NCBI GenBank assembly: GCA_028564675.1
Contig: JAOVVO010000293.1
Location: forward strand, 30,443-94,442
DNA: 64,000 nt
DNA from: Onchocerca lupi
Taxonomy: Eukaryota > Nematoda > Chromadorea > Rhabditida > Onchocercidae
Reading direction: 5' to 3'
Part shown: positions 57,083 to 64,000 of the stretch, piece after piece
How the letters are laid out: each line of letters opens with the position of its first letter
Numbering within the stretch: position 1 is the first letter of the stretch
Notes under the pieces: model-generated
Seen by the model: only the letters and a program-made list of their open reading frames with translations
Database searches by the model: none
What the model was told of the DNA's origin: nothing
Program-made: the position numbers and the translations under genes

Positions 57083-60000
57083 TTTTAACGTATAAGAGCG
57101 CGTCTTTTTTGGCGCGTAACCTTGACTACAACAAAGAATAAAATTACAAAGCCATTTGACCTATGAACAAAGAACATATTCACATCCAACAAAATTAACA
57201 AATCATTCGAAAATCAAGAATCATTTATTTTCTTATACTCCTCGCAATTTCAGCGATAAATTGAAAGCTGAGAAAATTTGACTTTAATTCAAATTCTGAA
57301 AAGTTAAAGAAAGATATAAATAGTAGAATATATGTCAAATATCAAATCCTAACTGATATTTTTAATTTAAAATTTTGCTATATGTTGGGGATATCATGGA
57401 GTGACTTAATTAAGGCTTTAAAAAGTTTAATATTTTATCTTAGATTAATCAGACTACTTGCAACTTCAAAACACCCAATTTATAAAGTGGCAAAATTAAG
57501 AGGAATGACGGCAACTCTAATTATTTCAAATAAGCAAATTTTTGAAACTCGAAAACATAACTGCAAGCAATTTTGATGAAACAATGTTTGAAATTATATT
57601 TTGTTACATGTTGAATTTTCCAATAGTTAAGCGATTAATCATTTTAAATTTCATCCTTTAATCTTTCCCACGCATGGATTAAATTTAATTTCATCAATAT
57701 TTTGCTTCTTCAATAGGATTTGTTAAAATTTTTGCATTATCAATCAGCAGATCAAGATGAATTTAAAATATAGATTTGAGCAATCAAAATTTTTATATTT
57801 GATATGAAATTGTCATGCTTTTGAAATAATTTGGCGAGCAATTTGAAGCGTTAAAAACAATTTCATCTTTTCGATAACTTCAGTCTTAAATACTCACCAA
57901 GCCAATTGGGCAAATTCTTTAATTTGAAAATGTCCAGCAATCGTCTAACAGAAAAAAATTTCTGAAACTGAAGATCTTACACGCTGATAGATGAATTCTC
58001 TGGAGCATTCTATGGTTTCTGATCAGTTTTTTAATCCAAATTCTACATTCTCGGTAGTTGACTAGTGATTTTTTTGGTTCTCGAAGAAAATCCTATTATT
58101 CTAGGAAACTGTCATTATAGGCCTTTTCTAAAACAAATGCATTTGATATTTCTTCGAACCTCTGAAATTAATTGAAACACTTATGCTCTATTGCACATGT
58201 TAATAATCATGGAGAAATTATGGAATTATCCGATTATCTGTATCATTCATATTATATCAGCATTCGAACATTCTACACATGTTCCTGATCCATTTTGCTT
58301 TGCCCCGATAATCATCATTTTTCGGAAAGTTACTATTCCAATATCCTAATTTTTCTTTCTTCTGATATTATAATTATTGCGAAAAAAGAAGGAAAAAAAA
58401 CCGACATCTTTTGCAGAATTCGTTTTTTAGCACATTATAAATTTTCAATTAATTAAGAGAAATGCTCCATTATAATTTTCAAATTTCAATTATCAATTGG
58501 TCCCGAGACGCAGACTTGCATTGCGGTATATTGAAACAGTCGCGTAGCAAGAAACTTTTCTGAGATGGGAGAATTACGCTTTTCTTACGTAGACGTCTGT
58601 TCACAGTTTCACGTACATCGACAGTTGTCTAGTTTTGTAATATGTGTATCCTATTCTTTTCATCATCGCCTAAAACTTTAAATGTATTTCAGTTCCGAAA
58701 TTTGCAACGTATGAAACGTGAGAATTAATGATGTGATAAAAAGAGTTTACTTTTATTAACTTTATTTGACGGATGATATTAAAACATTGCGTGAGGTATA
58801 TTATTATTATAAGTTGTTTGCATCTATATGTAATTCTAACTTAAGTTCAGTTCCTTTCTATTCTAACCCTATTTTCTTATGATTTTTTCCATCAAATGAA
58901 ATAAGTGAATTTGAAATGAAAGTGATAATTATGTTTTAAATATCGAATTTTGCATATAGCTAGACTAGCATTCATACATGTATTTTGGCTAATTCGCGCT
59001 ATGCCATCTATTTGAGCAAGTTTAGTAATCTTTTTTGCTCTGAAAACGCAAACTGCACACCGTTGCATAAATAACGGAAAGTCTTTTTTGAAATAAAATG
59101 AGAAAATGGAGTAAAAGATGCACCGTATAGTTTTAATTTCTTAGCTTTACCCGAAGATAAATTACCTGTTTCTGTTTCCGTGGACTCGAAATGTTCAACT
59201 GCTTATTTCTAGTTATTGAGGAGCCTGTTTTCTAGTTTCATTATGTTTAAACTTTTTATCCGTCGAATTTCTCAGTATTAGGAGAAAGTCGAAGTTCATT
59301 TCTTACGTGAAGTGAAGGGTTCGGTTCTATGAGTTAGTAGAGTTTATTATTGGACAGTTGATCGTTTCTCAATATTTCTCTACAAGGCTTATTTCGATAG
59401 TTCAGTAATTTAATTTCTTTTGCAAATTTTTGTCTACATAGAGCACAGACGTATTTATATTCCGAACTGAATAAGTATATGGAAAAAATAATTTGAATTA
59501 AACAATTGCACATATAATTGCTTTCCTATTAGCTTAATTCCTTAAGAAACCAATCGAACACTTTCATTATTCAATGCGATACACGTATATAAAAGATTTT
59601 TCTCTGATTGTCCTAAAAGTGGGATTTTGTAGATCGGAAATTGGGTAGGATTGGGTTTGTTGTGTAACGAAGTTTTTGGTTTGACAGACTTTGTTCGCCG
59701 CAATTGCGATATACAAGGCAATTAATAAGTATCGATATATAATCAATAATTTAGATTTCTTTTTTAATAAGGAGGAAGTCATTTGAGGATTATTGGTACT
59801 GGAAATTGATAGAGTTTATGAAGTTTAGAAGTTAAGTTGGAAACGACGCTCGTCGAGTTATTGATCAGAGCAAACATTGTTCCATACGATAACAACCCTT
59901 TTTGTACCGTTAATTCTTAGTTCTGTAGTAAAAATTGATTTACAAAATGTTAATTATTCAAAGGTTTGGTTATCAGGACGAAGGATAAAAGATAGGCAGT

Positions 60001-60699
60001 ATTTGTAGTTTTAAATTTTGCATATTAGCTTGATTATCAGACGGAAAATCTTTGCAATAATCCAGACATTACGCATAAGAAAGGTTATAAGATCGGAAAC
60101 ATTTGCTTGTGTATTAATTTTGTCTTTTTTCTTTTTTTTTTCTTCTTTCCTTTTTTTTTTTGTACTATGAAAAATAAAACTTACTAATCGAGGACAAAGA
60201 TGAGAATTAGATAATTCATTACATTAGACATCATAACATTAATTTAAATTCATCGTAAGTGATGAATTATTTAGGAAATATTCTTCAGTGCAATAATTTA
60301 TTCGAATATATTTATTCTAGAATTATTTCAGTTTATCCATAGTGATCTAACAAATTAATTCTTTCCATGTTTGCATTTTTTAAAACGAATCGCTATTTAA
60401 GAGATATACTGTGATTAGGTTTTAAAGACCAGTTCTTGTTTACAGAATTTAGTGATTTGTCGTCCAGGATCACTAAAGATTTCCAATTATACTGTTCCTT
60501 TTTTGTTTTCTAATTTTCTTATGTTAATCAAATTATCAGTTTATAATCTGACGAACTGTCGATAGAATCTTTCTTTAATTTTCCTCTTAGTTTTTTCTCC
60601 AGTATCTATAACTTGGCTAATTTACCCATAATAAAACAGTGTGATTATTTTAAATTCCTTTACGACTGACTAAATTTATCAGGTAGAGAATTATTTCAG
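57083..60699. other. Intergenic region between divergent genes
   Basis: About 3.6 kb separating the minus-strand 104-aa ORF from plus-strand MRGBP, so it should hold promoters for both. AT-rich, with pyrimidine runs at about 60126-60162. I found no exon, tRNA or repeat array that I can support. Short ORFs at 57382-57576 and 59567-59782 look like chance. Confidence 0.55.
60694..60699 (+). promoter_or_regulatory. Candidate spliced-leader acceptor of MRGBP
   Basis: TTTCAG matches the nematode acceptor consensus and lies 13 nt before the MRGBP ATG at 60713, with no in-frame upstream coding. It suggests trans-splicing, or the end of a 5' UTR intron. Confidence 0.45.
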
Positions 60700-60712
60700 A
60701 ATTTTAAAGTCA

Positions 60713-62791
60713 ATGGAAGAAGAAAATTCATTATCTGTAAGTACCCATGAAAGTTCACTGATGGAAGGAGAAGAACTGCAGCAATCCTCTTCATCGTCTG
60801 AATGGTGTACCGATTCCGAAATACGTCTTTTCAAAAAACTTTTATCTCATAAACCAGCAGATAAGTTCTTTATGATAAATTTTTTCTCCATTAATTCCAT
60901 GTAAAATCATGGAATCTGTTTGCATCGATATTATTCGCCTTATATTTGTTGTAACAATTTTTTGATAAATGTAAGGCTTTCTGAACTGCCGTTGTCAGAT
61001 AGAGAACATAATGCGATGATCCACTTCTCCAGTCATTCATAGATTACAGATGCAACACAGAACAATGAAATCTCGAAACTTATGTCTAATTCGCATTAAA
61101 AATTTTTCAGGTGTTTCAAAACATTTCCATATGGGTTTTCTTGTTGACTACATGAACAACGTTTATGAAGATGAAGATACCGATTTCGAGGATGTTTTGA
61201 CATCAGAGGATTTACATGAACTCACTATCAAGAAAAATACTACTGGAAAGCCGCGGATTTTCAGACCAAGATACAAAATAAGACCCACCGCTGAATCGGT
61301 CAGTTTACTGTCTTGTTAAATTTTCTTGGTTTGTCTTATAATGATGATAACTTATGCAGACCAAATTGCATTGTTGATTCTTTGTAATTTAAATGTTATA
61401 ACTATTTTTTTTACAGAAATAGTCTTGTTAGAATTTGTAAATTGGTCAGCTAATTGAAAACTATAAATTTTCAAACAAAATTGCAAAACTGAAGATCGTA
61501 GGTCGTAATTTTGCGTAATTTTTTGAATTTTGTGATCCCAGTTTACGAATATTTATAACAGCTATGTTCCTATCATCTTAGATATTGATATATTCTCGCC
61601 CATATATAAGATAATAGAAACATAGTTGCATACATATTTAATTAAATTGAACGTTGCATGGTTTTAGCTCCAGTTTCAAAACTTGAAGCCGCAAGGAATT
61701 TGCGGTTGCGAAATGCAAAATGGCATTATTTAATCCAGTATCACTTCCCCGAAACGTATTTTAAAACTAATTCTTTTATGAGAATCAGTTTCAGATTTGG
61801 AAGAAATTAGAAAACATGTATGATATGAAGGAAATCGAAAAAAATGAGGCATTACCGGAAGGTTTATTGGAAAAATCGGAATTCTGTTTGCCAGAAGATG
61901 ATTTTGGTGATTTGTTACGCAAGAAGGATGAGTTGAACAGAGGTTTCGTTGCTCCTCAAACTAATGGTCAATCGACTCTACGTAGGAAGCAGCGGGATTT
62001 GGGTATGCATTTTTTATTGACGTATGAATTTATTGTAACTCTTTTTTTTTAAATTTTACTATAGTTAGTTATAATGGAATCGATAGCGTATATAACAAAA
62101 GTATGTGAAAATGATGTTAGTATAGGTTGTTTAGGACATGAACCGTTGTGTTCTTGACAGTATCGAAAAGATTCTGAAGCTTTGTGATTTGGTGGTACGG
62201 TTTCATTTTTGAATGTTATGTAGCGATTTTAGCTTTTCTAGTCGCTATATGGTAAATCATATTACATCAAGAAGGGTGTGGAATTCACGAAATCAAGTCA
62301 TTTGACCCATTATCCATGAAATTTTGCAAATGAAAATCAGTTTCAGAAACTTATTTGCCGAATTCAGCAGTATCAAATTCTCGGGATGTTCGGAATACGT
62401 AATTTTGCGTATAAAAATCTGCACTGTATGCGACGTATTTATAAAATTCCAAATGTTTTTTTGTAATTTTTCGCACATATCGGCATAGTAATTAGTTTAA
62501 TTGTTACTCTGCCTTTTCTTTATAATTTCATTTATATTGTTCTTACGAGATAATTTCATTTTTTTCTGTATTTCCGTTTAATAATCATTTATCTTCATGA
62601 AAATATTGGAATTTGCTGAAATACGAAAATCATCTGTAGGTTAATATTGTTAATTTGAGCAAATTATTTATTCATTTCAAATGCACCAGAGCCTTTGTAT
62701 TTCTTTCTTCGTAGGAATTCCGGCGGTTGGTTTTTTAAAGGCGTCTCGAGAAAAGAAAAGAAATTTAAGATGTACTTTAAAATTAATCTAA
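60713..62791 (+). CDS. MRGBP: MRG-binding protein (MRGBP/Eaf7), NuA4/TIP60 complex subunit
   Basis: MRGBP/Eaf7 links MRG15-type chromodomain proteins to the NuA4/TIP60 histone acetyltransferase. Exons 60713-60860, 61111-61298, 61795-62002 and 62715-62791 join in phase (207 codons including TAA), close to the human length of about 204 aa. Family motifs: EWCTDSEIRLFKKLLSHKPA plus GVSKHFHM across the first junction (human HKPVGVNRHFHM), and IWKKLENMYDMKEIEKNEAL plus KSEFCLPEDDF in exon 3. The last exon gives a basic tail (FLKASREKKRN). Two oddities: intron 1 starts with AT (GCAG|ATAAGT) instead of GT, and about 50 residues, partly acidic (NNVYEDEDTDFEDVLTSEDL), lie between FHM and IW where other members have about 20. 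A candidate poly(A) signal is at 62965-62970. Confidence 0.88.
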
Positions 62792-64000
62792 AATTGTTTC
62801 GATGTATCTTCATTATAAGACGTTTTTTGCTTGTGGATTTTTACACTTCCTGGGGATCTCATTTCTTTATTTGCTCTATAAAGCTTTTTAATATTTTATT
62901 CTTCAGTTTTGCACGCTTAAAATATTGGCGACGTATGAGATGAGTAATGTAAATATGAAATCAGAATAAATTCCAGAAATTCCATACCAGTGAGAATTCA
63001 TGATGAGCAGTCCAATAGAGGGAAGTAACTTGTACTCAACAAACCGGACAAATTAACGATCGGTGGTCAGTTAGTGAGTTATAGATGATCGATGTTTTTT
63101 AAAAAATGAAAGCAAAAAAAAGGTCCATTTGTTGAGATTTTTTATTATCGGCATCTTTTTGTATCGATTAGCAACCACAAACTCGATATTTTTATGTTTT
63201 TTGCTGTAACCGATCATGGATAATCTCATTAGCCCATCCATGTTATATAATGCAAGTTGTTATCCATCTAATCGGTAATTGTATATTAAGTGAATTGAAA
63301 AAACGAGTCGACTTTTATTGATTTTCAATTGCGAATTTCCAAACAATATTCGGAGAGAGTAATGATGTTATATTCAATTCATGACAATTAATAGAATTAG
63401 CAAATAACTGGAAGTAAAAAGAAGATCTCTCTTCAAATTTTGCTTAGAAGAAAAAAGTTATAATGGACTGAATTTTCATTTCCAGATTATAGTCATTTAT
63501 TTGTCAGTTTTTCTGTGTTCCCTTGTTAAAGTTTTTCAATGGAAAGTTGTGTATCGAACTCCTCTTCATGTTGAATTAATTTTTTATTTCAATTGTCTCA
63601 GAAAGTATACAAAAAAATACTACAAATGTAATTCTTCAGATACTTCAGATTGCTTCAATGTAGATGTGAAGTCTCACATGTTCCTAGACCTCCAATTTTT
63701 GTAAAAATTCATTGAAGTTTTCAAATTGTTTCTGCAAAAAAACAGAAAATTCTGGGAAAACTTAAACTTGGATTTTTTTAAGAAAGTTGACATTGACGGT
63801 GTAAATGTACAACTTTCTTTTTGAACTTTCGAAGCATATTAATCCTCGAAGTTTTTTTAATATTAAATTAAACTTTAAAAGTTTGCCGATTTTGATTCGT
63901 CCACCACTCCTTCATTTTATTTATTACTTATTATTTACTCCGTGATCAGCTAATTATTCACTCCAAAAACTGATTGACAGTGATAGACAAATTGTTGAGA
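62792..64000. other. 3' flank of MRGBP
   Basis: AT-rich sequence to the window end. AATAAA at 62965-62970 is a plausible MRGBP poly(A) signal. ORFs near 62695-62943 (overlapping the last MRGBP exon in another frame) and 63501-63704 have no supporting motif. Confidence 0.5.

Overview
The window looks like an intron-rich, AT-rich (well over two-thirds A+T by eye) nematode chromosome segment, most likely a spirurid or filarial worm. Reasons: homopolymer-rich introns, pyrimidine-AG acceptors directly before several start codons as expected for spliced-leader trans-splicing, the 3' half of a hemicentin gene (him-4 family), a secreted multi-domain chitin-binding protein of eggshell or sheath type, and a LAAT-1-like PQ-loop transporter. 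All gene models were assembled by hand from splice sites, reading phase and family motifs; no search was run. I saw no tRNA, rRNA, CRISPR array or intact transposon.

Layout. 1-763 (+): three exons' worth of a PQ-loop lysosomal transporter, cut off before its later membrane helices. 764-10214: gene-poor, repeat-rich DNA. 10215-11942 (-): first three coding exons of an unrecognised Ser/Thr/Gln/Tyr-rich protein, with a degenerate minisatellite in an intron. 12004-38756 (+): 54 exons (2,568 codons including stop, phases consistent throughout) of hemicentin, comprising about 21 Ig domains, a nidogen-like G2F domain, calcium-binding EGF repeats and the fibulin-type C-terminus. The VWA and N-terminal Ig half is absent.

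Next comes a minus-strand cluster. It contains an unknown membrane protein of 204 aa (40636-42396), the nucleolar ribosome-biogenesis factor SURF6 (43048-45456) and the mitochondrial outer-membrane protein mitoguardin (46034-49675). Farther on are a secreted protein with chitin-binding peritrophin-A domains (51441-56481, 14 exons, 654 aa) and a single-exon candidate membrane protein (56768-57082). On the plus strand at 60713-62791 lies MRGBP, a subunit of the NuA4/TIP60 acetyltransferase complex. No shared pathway is evident. Hemicentin and the chitin-binding protein are both extracellular matrix products; MIGA, SURF6 and the 204-aa gene are head-to-tail with gaps of about 0.6 kb and might be an operon.

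Most worth checking: an apparent AT-AG intron in MRGBP; three incomplete genes side by side in the first 12 kb (assembly join or very long introns); a 44-bp tandem duplication that copies a hemicentin splice acceptor; and a 47-bp duplication read in two frames inside the 104-aa ORF.
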